Positions 17,183 to 27,006 of a stretch of 64,000 nucleotides of DNA are shown piece after piece. How positions within the stretch are numbered: position 1 is the first letter of the stretch; each line of letters starts with the position of its first letter. The translations under genes were made by a program, and so were the position numbers. The DNA lies in contig NZ_CP087203.1 of NCBI RefSeq assembly GCF_026016325.1, forward strand, positions 3,472,001-3,536,000, in the 5' to 3' direction. The stretch comes from Pseudomonas sp. B21-056. GTDB lineage: Bacteria; Pseudomonadota; Gammaproteobacteria; Pseudomonadales; Pseudomonadaceae. The notes under the pieces are model-generated. The model saw nothing but the letters and a program-made list of their open reading frames with translations, had not been told where the DNA came from and did no database searches.

Positions 17183-18959
17183 AACGCACCTCCTCGCCCC
17201 AAGGCGAACGCAGGTTGACGTAACCGGCCTGACGATCAGCCTTGGCGGCCAGACGCACCTTGAGATTGGTCTTGCAGGGAATCGAATCGCCCGCGATCAG
17301 CGCATCCAGTTCCGGTGCCGGCCGTACCAGTTCCTCGCGGATGCTGCGCAGTTGTCGCTCCACCCGCTCCCACATCAACGGCGCCAGGTGCGGACGTTCC
17401 CAGCTCAGGGCCAGCACCGCTTCGGACAGGTTATTGATCAGCAAGCAGTAACTGATGCGACTCCAGCCCTGTTCGCGGCTATAGGTCATCGACTGACGCA
17501 CGCGGGGATGCAGGCCGACGGCGATCCCGGACATACCCAGCTCTTCGGTCAGCTTGACCCCTTCGAAGTCCCGCAACAGCAGTTGCTGAGGCTGGCCGTC
17601 GTCGTGGATCAGCACGCTGTTCTGCAGGTGCGGTTCCATCACGACGCCGTGGTTGAAGAACAGCGCCAGCACCGGACGCAGCAACAACGCCTGGTAGCGG
17701 TCGAACCAGTCGAGCAGTTGCCCGTCGTCGAGTGCCCGGCCATTGAAGCCTTGCAGGAACTCATGGACCAGTGGTTGGGAGTGAATGTCCCGGGCGAACA
17801 GCGTACCGGCCATGACGCTGACATCGGCGCCGCCGCGACGGCAGAAGTTCTCCCGCAGGATCGCGCCGGTCTGCTCGCGGAACCAGTGGCTGTCGACTTC
17901 GCTCGCATGCCTGGGCGCCCAGCTCAACGAACCCGGCTCGGCCACGGTGGACAGGCCACCGAGGGTTTGCGGCTGGGTCTGCTGCAAGCGCTGGAACAAC
18001 TGGTCGATGATCAAAGTGCTTTCCAGCTCATACCAGGCGTTCTTGCGCACGCAGTTGGTGATGCGCACGTTCAACGATCCCTTGATGAAATAGTCATGCC
18101 CTTCGATGTACCAGGTGCGCATGGAGGCCGTCGGGCTGGCCAGCGCACCGGTGGTGCCCAGGTCCCGCAGTTCGCCCAGTTCCAGTTGCTGTTGCACCCG
18201 CCGATCCTGCACGAACAGCTGCGCCTGGACCGGGTGCAGGCAGATGATCGCCCGGCCCGGCCGTGCACGACTCTGGTCGGCGAACCCGGCCAGCACTTGT
18301 TCTTCGGTCAGCCCGTTGGCGGAGATCCGCAGCCCTTCGCGAGGGACCTCGAACAGGTGCAGTGCCGTGCGCGCCTGGAACTCCGGCGCATAGGTTTCCT
18401 GGGCCAGATGGGCCGGCCAGAGCCGCGCCTTGGGCGCCGGATGATTGGGATGACCAAACCACAGGCCTTGCTCGCTGGCCAGGTAGTTGCTCAGCGGCGC
18501 CGGACCCGCACCGTCGATGTTGTGGGCGACGATGGCGGCGGTCAGGGACTGGCTTTGCAGCACCTGTTCGAGCAACTCACCGTTGCTGGCGCGGGTCATG
18601 TGCTCACAGGCACCGAGCAGTTGCGCGACGAACTCGGGGAACGGCAGGTTGCTCCACGACGTATCGCCCTGACGCGCATACACATCGGACAGGTAGCGAT
18701 GGCTGCCGAGACGGTCGCAACGATCCACCAGCACGAAGAACTGTTGGCCGTTGGGCAGGCTGATCGTCAGGGGAATCCCCTTCGATTGCAGCCCTTCCAG
18801 ATAACTCCCGGGTGCAATGCCGCGCATATCCTGGGGCCAGTGATAATCCAGGCAGTTTTCCGGCAACGCGAACTCCTTGATCAAACAATTGAGCAAGGCG
18901 CGGGTGCTGGCCAATTCGCTGACGCGGTGGGATAAAGCAGTACGATCGGGATATTGCAT
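17175..18959 (-). CDS. acsD: Achromobactin synthetase AcsD (citrate-serine NIS synthetase)
   Basis: 594 residues from the ATG at 18959, preceded by ACGAGGAGCAACT with GAGGAG well placed. IucA/IucC family, with CLHPVQAQLF, GSLNVRITNCVRKNAWYELE and GVVMEPHLQNSVLIHDDG. The Dickeya AcsD homologue is known to adenylate citrate and couple it to L-serine, the first assembly step. It is preceded by a 171-base gap after acsF, the largest inside the biosynthetic genes, so a second promoter there is possible, though none is obvious. Confidence 0.9.
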   Translation of the reverse strand: MQYPDRTALSHRVSELASTRALLNCLIKEFALPENCLDYHWPQDMRGIAPGSYLEGLQSKGIPLTISLPNGQQFFVLVDRCDRLGSHRYLSDVYARQGDTSWSNLPFPEFVAQLLGACEHMTRASNGELLEQVLQSQSLTAAIVAHNIDGAGPAPLSNYLASEQGLWFGHPNHPAPKARLWPAHLAQETYAPEFQARTALHLFEVPREGLRISANGLTEEQVLAGFADQSRARPGRAIICLHPVQAQLFVQDRRVQQQLELGELRDLGTTGALASPTASMRTWYIEGHDYFIKGSLNVRITNCVRKNAWYELESTLIIDQLFQRLQQTQPQTLGGLSTVAEPGSLSWAPRHASEVDSHWFREQTGAILRENFCRRGGADVSVMAGTLFARDIHSQPLVHEFLQGFNGRALDDGQLLDWFDRYQALLLRPVLALFFNHGVVMEPHLQNSVLIHDDGQPQQLLLRDFEGVKLTEELGMSGIAVGLHPRVRQSMTYSREQGWSRISYCLLINNLSEAVLALSWERPHLAPLMWERVERQLRSIREELVRPAPELDALIAGDSIPCKTNLKVRLAAKADRQAGYVNLRSPWGEEVRYA

Positions 18960-19130
18960 AGTTGCTCCTCGTAACCTGCGGGTTACGGATGACTTCATGT
19001 CTGGGCAATACGTTTGTGTTCAGCGACAAGACAATAGGTGCCCGCCTCCCCAACTTCGGGAAAATTGTTTAGCGCTGTTTAGCAAGTGGCGGATATGACT
19101 TATATCGCCAGGTATATAACGGACAGTTGT

Positions 19131-20507
19131 TTAACCGCGTTCTTGCAAGAGTGCAGCCTGCAACGCTTGTTCAAATCGTTCCACTGCCAGGGCACATTGC
19201 TGGTCGTCGATGATCAACGGCGGCAACAACCGGATTACATTGCCCTGCCTTCCCCCTCGCTCCAGCAACAGCCCGTGGTCGAAGCAATGTTTCTGGATGG
19301 CCACGGCCAAGGTGGGGTCGCCCGGATAGCTGTTCAGGTGATCAGGGGCCTGGCGCTCGTCGACGATCTCGATGCCCAGCATCAACCCGCGGCCACGTAC
19401 CTGACCGAGGGCCGGATAACGTTGCTGCAGCTCCACCAGTCGCGCCTTGAGCCAGGCGCCACGACGCTCAGCCTGGGCCGGCAGGTCCTGTTGCTGCAAG
19501 GCGTTGAGCGTCGCCAGGCCCGTGGCCATGGCCATCTGGTTGCCGCGGAACGTCCCGGTGTGGGCGCCCGGCTGCCAGGCATCGAACTCACGCTTGAGGC
19601 CCAGCACGGCCAGCGGCAACCCGCCACCGACCGCCTTGGACATGACAATGATGTCCGGCTCGATGCCGGCGTGCTCGAAGGCAAACATCTTGCCGGTGCG
19701 GCCAAAGCCCGCCTGAACTTCATCGATGATCAGCAGGATACCGTGCCGCTGGGTGACCTCGCGGATGCGGCGCAACCATTGCGGTGGCGCACAATTGACA
19801 CCGCCCTCGCCCTGCACCGCCTCGAGGATCACCGCGGCGGGCAGTGAGACGCCGCTTTCCACATCCTCGATGAACTGGGTGAAGTAATAGCCCAGCGCTT
19901 CGATCCCGGCTTCGCCGCCAATGCCCAGCGGGCAGCGGTATTCATGGGGGTATGGCATGAACTGCACGCCCGGCATCAAGGACGCCACGGCATCTTTCGG
20001 CCCGGTGTTGCCTGTCACCGACAACGCACCATGGGTCATGCCGTGATAGCCACCGCTGAAGCTGATGATGCTGCTGCGTCCGGTGAACGTCTTGGCCAGC
20101 TTGAGCGCCGCCTCCACCGCGTCCGCTCCGGACGGCCCGCAGAATTGCAGGCAATAGTCGCGTCCCTGGCCCGGCAGCAGGCTCAAGAGCTTTTCGCTGA
20201 AAGCATCCTTCTGTGGCGTAGTGAGGTCCAAGGTGTGCATCGGCATGCCCGAGGACATGAACCGATCGATGCTCGCCATGATGTCTGGAGAGTTGTGGCC
20301 CAACGCCAGGGTGCCGGCCCCTGCCAGGCAATCGAGGTAGACCTTGCCCTCCACATCCGTTACCCATACACCATGGGCCTTGGCGATTGCCAGAGGCAAC
20401 TTGCGCGGGTAACTGCGAACATTGGATTCGAACCGGCCCTGGCGGCTCAGATAATGTGCATTGTCCTTTTGCAAAGAATCGATGCGTACAGCGCTTTCAT
20501 TCAACAT
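19131..20507 (-). CDS. acsF: AcsF, diaminobutyrate-2-oxoglutarate aminotransferase
   Basis: 458 residues, class III PLP aminotransferase. Clear motifs: [50 protein letters not shown] and the PLP lysine in [11 protein letters not shown], then [12 protein letters not shown]. It makes L-2,4-diaminobutyrate from aspartate semialdehyde and glutamate, a building block of achromobactin. No diaminobutyrate decarboxylase follows, which separates it from the rhizobactin-type pair. It is the first biosynthetic gene and is preceded by a Fur-box-like site at 20538-20556. Confidence 0.9.
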   Translation of the reverse strand: MLNESAVRIDSLQKDNAHYLSRQGRFESNVRSYPRKLPLAIAKAHGVWVTDVEGKVYLDCLAGAGTLALGHNSPDIMASIDRFMSSGMPMHTLDLTTPQKDAFSEKLLSLLPGQGRDYCLQFCGPSGADAVEAALKLAKTFTGRSSIISFSGGYHGMTHGALSVTGNTGPKDAVASLMPGVQFMPYPHEYRCPLGIGGEAGIEALGYYFTQFIEDVESGVSLPAAVILEAVQGEGGVNCAPPQWLRRIREVTQRHGILLIIDEVQAGFGRTGKMFAFEHAGIEPDIIVMSKAVGGGLPLAVLGLKREFDAWQPGAHTGTFRGNQMAMATGLATLNALQQQDLPAQAERRGAWLKARLVELQQRYPALGQVRGRGLMLGIEIVDERQAPDHLNSYPGDPTLAVAIQKHCFDHGLLLERGGRQGNVIRLLPPLIIDDQQCALAVERFEQALQAALLQERG

Positions 20508-20825
20508 GAGTAATCAACCCTGATTAAGTCCCGACATGCAAATTATTCTCATTCGCTGATGAGTGCAATATTTAATTTCAAATAAATTGGAATTTCGCGG
20601 AGTCGGATTTTTATAAATGACGCGCAGGAAAGTTTCTCCGAAATGAATTGGAGATATTGGGATGGATATATCGAACAAGGCGCTTTGATATCAGCGCTAA
20701 AAGTCAGTGTGAATCAGTTTTTATATCGAACTGTATGCCTCAGTTAATTGCAGATTAATATCAAGTTGTATCAAAACGATATATGACAGTTTGAAAACGC
20801 TCCCTCCCTGGAGCTGTAGAGCAGC
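20508..20825. other. AT-rich promoter region of acsF
   Basis: This 318-base gap between the receptor stop and acsF has no gene and is strikingly AT-rich against its GC-rich neighbours, as expected for a regulated siderophore promoter. It holds the Fur-box-like site near acsF. The rest shows A/T runs such as AATTTCAAATAAATTGGAATTTC, but no further motif I can defend. The side nearest 20825 shows no convincing terminator hairpin for the receptor gene. Confidence 0.6.
20538..20556 (-). promoter_or_regulatory. Fur box upstream of acsF
   Basis: On the minus strand this reads GCGAATGAGAATAATTTGC, close to the Pseudomonas Fur box pattern AATGAGAATNATTATC. It ends 31 bases before the acsF ATG. It predicts repression of the biosynthetic operon by Fur-Fe(II) under iron sufficiency. 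Confidence 0.75.
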
Positions 20826-23249
20826 TTAGAAATCCACGGTAGCCGACAGAAGGTAGGTGCGCGGGGTCGACAGGGTCAGGCCCGGCTCGCTGTCATCCGA
20901 GGCGCCGGCCGAGGCCCAGTAGTTCTTGTTGGCCACGTTCTCGATGTTGGCGCGCAGGGTGATGTTCTTTTCATCGACCTTGAAGCCGTAGCGTGCACCT
21001 ACGTCGAAACGGACCCAGGAATCGATTTCCTTGTCGTTGGACTGGTCCAGGTACTGCGAACTGGAATAGATGCCGCGACTGGTCAGGGTCAGGCCTTGCA
21101 CTGTAGGCACATCCCACTCGGCGCCCAGGTTGACGTTGTATTTCGGCGTGGCTGGCGCACGGTTGCCATCGTAAGTGCCACCGGTGGTGTTGGTCAGCTC
21201 GCTGTCGATGTACATCACGCCACCGAGCAGGCGGGTACCTTTGAGGGGCTCACCGAACACGCTCAGTTCCACACCGGTATTTTCGCGCTTGCCGTTGGGG
21301 CCGAAGACCCGTGTGGTGGCGTCGGTCGCGTAGGCCGGCTGCTTGATCCGGAACAGAGCGGCAGTCAAGGCGAACGGACCGGCGTCGTACTTGGCCCCCA
21401 CCTCGACCTGACGGCTGATGAACGGCGGGAAAATCTCATCCTCGTTGATCGAGGTCGACGGCGCGATCTTGCCCTGGCTCAGGCCTTCCATGTAGTTGGC
21501 ATACAGAGACAGCTTGTCGGTGGCCTTGAACAGGACGCCGCCCGATGGCGAGACTTTTTCCTCGTCATAGGCAGTTGCACCTTTGACACCCGCAGTCCAG
21601 TCGTCCACTTCCACCCGTTGCCAGCGGGCGCCGAGGGTCAGCAGCAAACGGTCATCGAAGAACCCCAGGGTGTCGGATAACGCAACGCCGCTGAAGTGGT
21701 TCTCGGTGTAGACCTTGTCATCCTTGCGTGTAGGGGTACTTGGCGTCGTGGTTTCCACCGGGTCATACAGGTTGCTGAAGCCGTTGGCGTAGCGGGCGCC
21801 GCCGTTGGTGAAGTCCATGTAGAAATAACTGGCGGCCAGGTTGACCTCGTGGCTTACCGGCCCCGTATGAAACCAGTTGCGCACACCGGCATTGGCTGTA
21901 CGGACGCTTTCGTCCCGGGTGAAGTCCCGGGGAGAAACGGTGAAATCGCCAGCGTCATTGGTGATCGAAACGTTATGCCGGAGGAAGTCATGATGACTTT
22001 CACGCGCACCGACACCGCCGTACAGCATGGTCGAGTCACTGACATCGTACTCGGCGTTCACCATGCCGAAGGTGTCCTTGGTGCGTGCCTTGCTCCAGGG
22101 CTGGGCATAGTTGTTGCGCACATCACTGGCATGGGGAACCTGTGCATTGGCACCGACCTGCACGCGCTCCTGCGGCGCATCGGTATCGCGCTCGGTGTGG
22201 CCGATGTCCGTGGAGACACGCAGGCGCTCACCACGGAAGTCCAGGCCAACCACGGCCATCTCGCGGTCCACGCTCTGGTGATCCCATTCGGTATCGCCAG
22301 ACTGCTTCACGCCGTTGAAACGAATGCCGAACTGGTTGTCCTCGCCAAAGCGTCGACCGACATCCACGGCGCCGCCGAGCTGGTTGTTGGACGCGTAGCT
22401 ACCGGTGAACGAGGTGATGGGCTTGTCGGTGGCGCGCTTGGGCACCACGTTGATCCCGCCCCCTACGCTGCCCCGCGGTGAAATACCGTTGATGAGCTGG
22501 CTCGGTCCCTTGAGGATGTCGACGCGCTCGGCCATTTCCATGTCGATCGTATAGGTCGGCAGGATGCCGTAGAGGCCGTTGTAGGCAACATCGCTGTTGA
22601 ACAGGCTGAAACCGCGAATGGTGAACTGCTCGTACCGCCCACCCGCCGGGTTGGTCGCACGCACCGAAGGGTCGCTGTTGACCAGGTCGCCCAGGGTCCG
22701 GGCCTGCTGGTTCTTGACCGTCTCGCTGGTGTAGGTGGTCATGCTGAACGGCGTTTCCATGAAGTCTCGCGAGCCCAGCAAGCCCTGGGAACCACGCCGG
22801 GCGACCTGACCGCCGGCATACACCTCGCCCTCCTCCGAACCGGCGGCGCCAAGAATCGAGGTGGGCGCCAGTTGCACGCTGCCACCTTCCGGCGCCGGGG
22901 CCAGGATGTAGGCCTGTTCGCCCACCGGTTGCAGTTGCAGGCCGGAGCCCTGCAGCAACCGGGCAAAGCCCTCCTCCACGCCATATTCGCCCGAGAGCCC
23001 GGCGCTGTTGCGACCGCTCACCAGGGCCGGATCCACCGACAGGTTGACACCTGCCAGCCCGGCGAAGCGGGTCAATGCCGCGCTCAGGCTGCCGGCCGGC
23101 ACCTGGTAACTGCGCCGGGCCGCTTCTTCGGCGTGGCTGGATGAGATGAAGAACGGGCTGGCACTCAGGCTCAGCATGAGACTCAGGTTCAACAGCGGAC
23201 GCCAGCCGGCAAGGGCCGGGCGTAAACGCAAAGGTACTACTGCGGACAT
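20826..23249 (-). CDS. TonB-dependent siderophore receptor with signalling (STN) domain
   Basis: 807 residues from the ATG at 23249. A long signal peptide ends near SSSHAEE (about residues 38-42). It is followed by an STN domain (about 47-98: YQVPAGSLSAALTRFAGLAG), a plug (TLGDLVNSDPSVRA onward, RVDILKGPSQLINGI) and a 22-strand barrel that ends in the aromatic TVDF. STN-bearing receptors such as FecA both import ferric-siderophore and signal through FecR to a FecI sigma factor, both encoded just upstream. Ligand is inferred as ferric-achromobactin from the adjacent acs genes. Start at 23324 would add residues before the signal peptide and is rejected. Confidence 0.92.
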   Translation of the reverse strand: MSAVVPLRLRPALAGWRPLLNLSLMLSLSASPFFISSSHAEEAARRSYQVPAGSLSAALTRFAGLAGVNLSVDPALVSGRNSAGLSGEYGVEEGFARLLQGSGLQLQPVGEQAYILAPAPEGGSVQLAPTSILGAAGSEEGEVYAGGQVARRGSQGLLGSRDFMETPFSMTTYTSETVKNQQARTLGDLVNSDPSVRATNPAGGRYEQFTIRGFSLFNSDVAYNGLYGILPTYTIDMEMAERVDILKGPSQLINGISPRGSVGGGINVVPKRATDKPITSFTGSYASNNQLGGAVDVGRRFGEDNQFGIRFNGVKQSGDTEWDHQSVDREMAVVGLDFRGERLRVSTDIGHTERDTDAPQERVQVGANAQVPHASDVRNNYAQPWSKARTKDTFGMVNAEYDVSDSTMLYGGVGARESHHDFLRHNVSITNDAGDFTVSPRDFTRDESVRTANAGVRNWFHTGPVSHEVNLAASYFYMDFTNGGARYANGFSNLYDPVETTTPSTPTRKDDKVYTENHFSGVALSDTLGFFDDRLLLTLGARWQRVEVDDWTAGVKGATAYDEEKVSPSGGVLFKATDKLSLYANYMEGLSQGKIAPSTSINEDEIFPPFISRQVEVGAKYDAGPFALTAALFRIKQPAYATDATTRVFGPNGKRENTGVELSVFGEPLKGTRLLGGVMYIDSELTNTTGGTYDGNRAPATPKYNVNLGAEWDVPTVQGLTLTSRGIYSSSQYLDQSNDKEIDSWVRFDVGARYGFKVDEKNITLRANIENVANKNYWASAGASDDSEPGLTLSTPRTYLLSATVDF

Positions 23250-23316
23250 TGGAAGGCGCTCTCGTTTTTGTTCACTTGCCTTGAATGACAAGCGAGACAA
23301 AAAAAGGGGACAGGCA

Positions 23317-24264
23317 TCAGGCAATATTTTTGCGGAGCGTCAGGGTGACCCAATAACGGGTGCGCATCTGCACATCCAATGGCAGGCTGGCCGAGAGCAA
23401 AGCGAGGATTTTATCGGTGTTTTCCAGGCGGAAACTGCCGGTCACCCGGAGCGACTCCAGGGCGTCGTCCCAGCGCAGAACACCCGGGCGATAGCGACCC
23501 AGCTCGCGGAGAAAGTCCCCCAGCGGCTGGTTCTGCGCCACCAGCACCCCATCACGCCAACCCGGTTGCGTCAGGTCGAGGCGGGTCACCGGCCCGGCGC
23601 CTGCGGCGTGAAGGCTGACCTGCTGGCCCTCGTCCAGTTGCAGCACGGGCCCGTGCAACGGTTGCAGGTGTGCCGAGCCGCTGACCACCGAGACCCGACA
23701 GCCTCGCTCGTCCAAGCGCACGCAGACTTCGCCGCGACTGACGGTAATCAGCCCGTAGGGAGCCTGGACGGCCAATGGCGTGACGCCGCTGACCTTCAGC
23801 GCCATTTCGCCTTGCACCAGCACCAGGCGCCGGGCCTTGAGGTCCAGGTTCACGGCGCTGTCGGTGTTCAGTTGCAAAAGGCTGCCATCCACCAGCGACC
23901 AACGCCGCTGTTCACCGATGGCGGTGTGCAGATCGGCGTGCCAGGCTTCCAGGGGCAACTCGCGGCCCAGCATCCAGGCCGTCGGAACCAACGCGGCGAC
24001 GCTCAGTGCGCGCTTGAGTACGGCACGCCGGGGCAAGGCCGGACGATCCAGGGTTGCCATGCCCAACGAAGGCGGCACCCCGGCGAAGCGCTGGCGCAGG
24101 CGCTGGGCCTTTTGCCAGGCCGCCTCATGATGGGCGCTGCTGTCGCGCCAGCGTTGCAGGGCGGCGGCGTCGAACTCGTTGCCGCCGAACTCCATCATGG
24201 TCAGCCAGCGGGCAGCCGCCCGGGCGACGTCCCGAGCCTCGGACGACGGCGCCGGGCGAATCAA
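23317..24264 (-). CDS. FecR-family anti-sigma/signal transducer
   Basis: 315 residues if translation starts at TTG 24264, whose TTGA overlaps the stop of the sigma gene and which has GGTGGA 6 to 7 bases ahead; another TTG at 24282 is also open. It shows the FecR layout: a cytoplasmic N-terminal region with AARWLTMMEFGGNEFDAAAL and WRDSSAHHEAAWQ, a membrane segment around ALSVAALVPTAWMLG, a periplasmic FecR domain (GEQRRWSLVDGSLLQLNTDS) and a C-terminal STN-interacting part. It would hold the FecI-like sigma until the receptor signals. Confidence 0.88.
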   Translation of the reverse strand: MIRPAPSSEARDVARAAARWLTMMEFGGNEFDAAALQRWRDSSAHHEAAWQKAQRLRQRFAGVPPSLGMATLDRPALPRRAVLKRALSVAALVPTAWMLGRELPLEAWHADLHTAIGEQRRWSLVDGSLLQLNTDSAVNLDLKARRLVLVQGEMALKVSGVTPLAVQAPYGLITVSRGEVCVRLDERGCRVSVVSGSAHLQPLHGPVLQLDEGQQVSLHAAGAGPVTRLDLTQPGWRDGVLVAQNQPLGDFLRELGRYRPGVLRWDDALESLRVTGSFRLENTDKILALLSASLPLDVQMRTRYWVTLTLRKNIA

Positions 24265-24770
24265 AAGTCCACCAGCAGGCAATGCTCATAGGCCTGGGCC
24301 ATGTAGCGCTTGACGGTGCGTTCGGACACCTGCATGCGCTCGGCAATTTCCCGGTAGCCGAGGCCTTCGAGCTGACTCCACAAAAAAGCCCGCCGCACCT
24401 GGGGCGGCAGGCCATCGAGCAATTCGTCCAGGGCTTGCAGGGTTTCGAGCAGCAGCCAGCGTTGCTCCGGGGACGGTACGCACTCTTCGGGCAGACTTGC
24501 CAGGGCATCGAGGTAAGCCTGTTCCAGGTTGCGCCGGGTATAGAAATTGCTCAGCAGCCGCTTGCCGACCGTGAGCAGGTAGGCACGGGGTTCGTGCAGG
24601 TCCGCCAGGGGCTGGGCACTGGACAGGACCCGCAGGAAGGTATCCTGGCGCAGGTCCGCCGCATCCCAGGCATTGCCCATGCGCCGTCTCAACCAGCCTT
24701 CCAGCCAACCGCCATGATCACGGTACAACGCATGAAGGGAGTGCTCCGTCGGCGTAGCTGCATCAAACAT
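24261..24770 (-). CDS. FecI-type ECF sigma factor
   Basis: 169 residues. Region 2 is WLRRRMGNAWDAADLRQDTFLRVL with DLHEPRAYLLTVGKRLLSNF; region 4 is LPPQVRRAFLWSQLEGLGYREIAERMQVSERTVKRYM. This is the iron-starvation (FecI/PvdS) branch of ECF sigma factors. With the FecR-like and STN-receptor genes directly downstream it forms a complete cell-surface signalling unit. Its ATG at 24770 is preceded by a Fur-box-like site at 24803-24817, so it should be made only under iron shortage. Confidence 0.92.
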   Translation of the reverse strand: MFDAATPTEHSLHALYRDHGGWLEGWLRRRMGNAWDAADLRQDTFLRVLSSAQPLADLHEPRAYLLTVGKRLLSNFYTRRNLEQAYLDALASLPEECVPSPEQRWLLLETLQALDELLDGLPPQVRRAFLWSQLEGLGYREIAERMQVSERTVKRYMAQAYEHCLLVDF

Positions 24771-24802
24771 GTCAAGAAGCCCTGGGCATGGAATGTCTTA
24801 AA

Positions 24803-24817
24803 TGAGACTGATTCTAA
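24803..24817 (-). promoter_or_regulatory. Fur-box-like site upstream of the fecI-type gene
   Basis: TGAGACTGATTCTAA fits the 7-1-7 Fur consensus TGATAATNATTATCA at 11 of 14 positions and ends 33 bases ahead of the sigma gene start. Predicts iron repression. Confidence 0.62.
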
Positions 24818-24910
24818 TTAATGTTCGCGAGCTAATCCAAGTGCTTTATGCAGCGAGATGTGTAAAAGGGGGGAAACTGAGGGGGTGCGATGCAAGCTGA
24901 CCCACCGCTA

Positions 24911-25067
24911 TCGCGAGCAGGCTCGCTCCCACAGGGGATTGGCGGTCAGACGCAGAAAGTGGGTTCGCCGGGAACAATGTGGGAGCGAGCCTGCTCGCGA
25001 TGGCGGTGGCTCAGCTTGCATTTATGGTGACTGGTCGGGCGCTGTCGCGAGCAGGGCTCGCTCCCAC
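24911..25067. repeat. Cluster of three REP arms (GTGGGAGCGAG family)
   Basis: Arms at 24911-24933 (inverted), 24979-25000 (direct) and 25045-25067 (inverted, with one extra G). They fill the 344-base gap between the sigma gene and the NTF2-fold gene, together with the Fur site on one side and a terminator on the other. Confidence 0.85.
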
Positions 25068-25068
25068 G

Positions 25069-25098
25069 AAAAAAAAGCGCCCTTGAGATCAAGGGCGC
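25069..25098 (-). terminator. Rho-independent terminator of the secreted NTF2-fold gene
   Basis: Minus-strand hairpin with arms GCGCCCTT and AAGGGCGC around 25077-25098, followed by a run of eight T. It lies 16 bases past the stop of the gene ending at 25115. Confidence 0.85.
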
Positions 25099-25114
25099 CC
25101 GGGTAGCGAGGGTA

Positions 25115-25636
25115 TCAGTGGCTGGCGTGCAGGGCTTTCGGCACTTCCGGCATGGCCGAAGAGTGGTGGTTGATGATCTTCCACTGCCCGTTCAGGCGCT
25201 CATAGAGGTAGGTGTAGCGCGCCTGGACGTCCTTCTTGCTGCCATCGGCATTGGTCAGGGTGAAGGTGTAGACGCCACTGTCCATTGCCGCATCGGGACC
25301 CAGGTGGCGGATTTCCCGGTAGTTGATCTTCCCGACCGGCTTACCCGCCAGGAAGTGCTCGAAATAGTCCTGGATCTGTGCCGGCGTGGTACGCACCTTG
25401 TTGGAAAGAGTCGGTTGCAGGACCGCATCCGGCGCATAGAGGCTGCTCATCGCGGTGGCACTGCCGGTCTGCAGTGTCTTGTTCCACTGGTCGAACAGCG
25501 CAGCGATCTCCCGATCATTCACGTTCTTGGGTTGTTCGGCCACGGTGCGATACACGAAAGGCGTGGCATCGGCAGCATGGACAAAAGGCGTGGTCAGTAC
25601 AAAAAAAGTGGCAAGGGCCAGGGTTTTCATTTTCAT
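25115..25636 (-). CDS. Secreted NTF2-fold protein (SgcJ/EcaC-like)
   Basis: 173 residues. Signal peptide MKMKTLALATFFVLTTPFVHAA with a likely cut after HAA. The mature part starts a snoaL/SgcJ-type fold: DREIAALFDQWNKTLQTG, MSSLYAPDAVLQPTL, IQDYFEHFLAG and a C-terminal RYTYLYERLNGQWKIINHHSS. Such periplasmic proteins have no firmly assigned reaction. It is divergent from the sensor-kinase operon at 25822 and has its own terminator, so it is a single-gene unit. Confidence 0.85.
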   Translation of the reverse strand: MKMKTLALATFFVLTTPFVHAADATPFVYRTVAEQPKNVNDREIAALFDQWNKTLQTGSATAMSSLYAPDAVLQPTLSNKVRTTPAQIQDYFEHFLAGKPVGKINYREIRHLGPDAAMDSGVYTFTLTNADGSKKDVQARYTYLYERLNGQWKIINHHSSAMPEVPKALHASH

Positions 25637-25821
25637 CGTAGCGCTCCTTTCGGTATTAATAGCGTCGGTTTCAATGACCCCACTTTGCCGGTCGCGGCAG
25701 CCGCCGCCATCGGCCAACCGGAGCCAATCGACTATGCCGATCGGCAGATAGGCCCGGCGCCGATGACACGGTCTAATGACGGCATCGCGACCGGACCGGT
25801 CCCTTTCACGCTGGAGCCCCC

Positions 25822-27006
25822 ATGCAAAGCCCACCCCATGACCCCGGCAGCGCCCTGGCCATCCGCAGTCAGTATCGTCAGTCACAAAGCCGCGCCGCGC
25901 GCCTGGGCCTGTTGTTGGGGACCGGCCATGAACTGACCCGGTTGCCCTTGGCGCAAATGCGCCAGCGCGTCGTGCAGAGGGCCTGTGCGTTCGTCGCCAT
26001 GGACCATGGCTTGCTGCTGGAATGGGCGCCGGATCACCCGGCAAGCGCCCTCGCCAGCCATGGCAGTGGCGAACGACTCGATTGGCTCGCCAGCCTCGCT
26101 CAATCGCCCTCTCCCGGCCCGCAGTGGCTCGAATACCCCGGCAGCGCCCTGCCCCAGGTCCTCCGTGTGCCGCTGCGAGCCGCCGACGGGACGGTGTTCG
26201 GCGTACTGTTGCTGGGCAACAGCGTGGTCATCAGTGCGCCGGACAACGAAGACATCGAGTCCCTGCAACTGCTGACGACCCTGCTGGCTGCGCACCTGGA
26301 GAACCATCGGCTGCTCGAAGCGCTCCAGGCCCGCGAGCGCACCATGTCCGAGCTGGTCCACCGGTTGTTCACTGCCCAGGAGGACGAACGCAAGCGCGTG
26401 GCTTATGACCTGCATGACGGCCTGGCGCAAAACCTGGCCGGCCTGCACCAGCGCTTGCAGGGATTTGCCGGTCGCTGCCCGGTGTTGCCGCCAGACCTGG
26501 CGAACGAATTGCAGACCATCCTGGCGTTGGCCCAGGGCTGTGTCGGTGAAGGTCGGCAGTTGATCGGCGGCCTGCGTCCCCATGTGCTGGACGATTTCGG
26601 CCTGTACAAAGCGGTCGACAAGGAAGCTGATCGCCTGCGCGACGCCGGCCTGACGGTGGACTGGGTCGAACACAGTCCCGAGCGCCTGCCGGGCAGTACC
26701 GAAATCGCCCTGTTCCGTATTGCCCAGGAAGGCATCAACAATATCCTCAAGCACGCCCGGGCCAGCCACGCCTGCCTGGGGCTTTTGATCAGCGACGGCC
26801 AGGCCTCCCTGCGGGTCGAGGACAACGGTCGTGGCTTTGCCCTGGAGCAACCCATCGAAACCAACGGCACCCGCCATCTGGGCCTGGCTGCCATGCAGGA
26901 GCGAGCACTCCTGCTGGGAGGCCAGCTGACTTGTTCCAGCCAGCCCGGCGACGGCACCCGATTGCTGGCCAGCGTGCCGTTGCCCATCCACGGAGCACAC
27001 CCATGA
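25822..27006 (+). CDS. NarL-type sensor histidine kinase with GAF-like input domain
   Basis: 394 residues, soluble. A GAF-like N-terminal part (about 25-165), then a HisKA_3 helix with phospho-His in [17 protein letters not shown] and a HATPase domain with N-box [16 protein letters not shown] and G-box VEDNGRGF. No membrane segment, so it senses a cytosolic or diffusible cue. It overlaps the response regulator by ATGA. First gene of a four-gene operon (kinase, NarL regulator, hybrid kinase, single REC). The signal is not known. Confidence 0.88.
   Translation: MQSPPHDPGSALAIRSQYRQSQSRAARLGLLLGTGHELTRLPLAQMRQRVVQRACAFVAMDHGLLLEWAPDHPASALASHGSGERLDWLASLAQSPSPGPQWLEYPGSALPQVLRVPLRAADGTVFGVLLLGNSVVISAPDNEDIESLQLLTTLLAAHLENHRLLEALQARERTMSELVHRLFTAQEDERKRVAYDLHDGLAQNLAGLHQRLQGFAGRCPVLPPDLANELQTILALAQGCVGEGRQLIGGLRPHVLDDFGLYKAVDKEADRLRDAGLTVDWVEHSPERLPGSTEIALFRIAQEGINNILKHARASHACLGLLISDGQASLRVEDNGRGFALEQPIETNGTRHLGLAAMQERALLLGGQLTCSSQPGDGTRLLASVPLPIHGAHP

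Noticed and set aside
18960..19130. Second Fur box or promoter between acsF and acsD
   Set aside because: The 171-base gap was read for Fur-like and promoter motifs; nothing better than chance was found.
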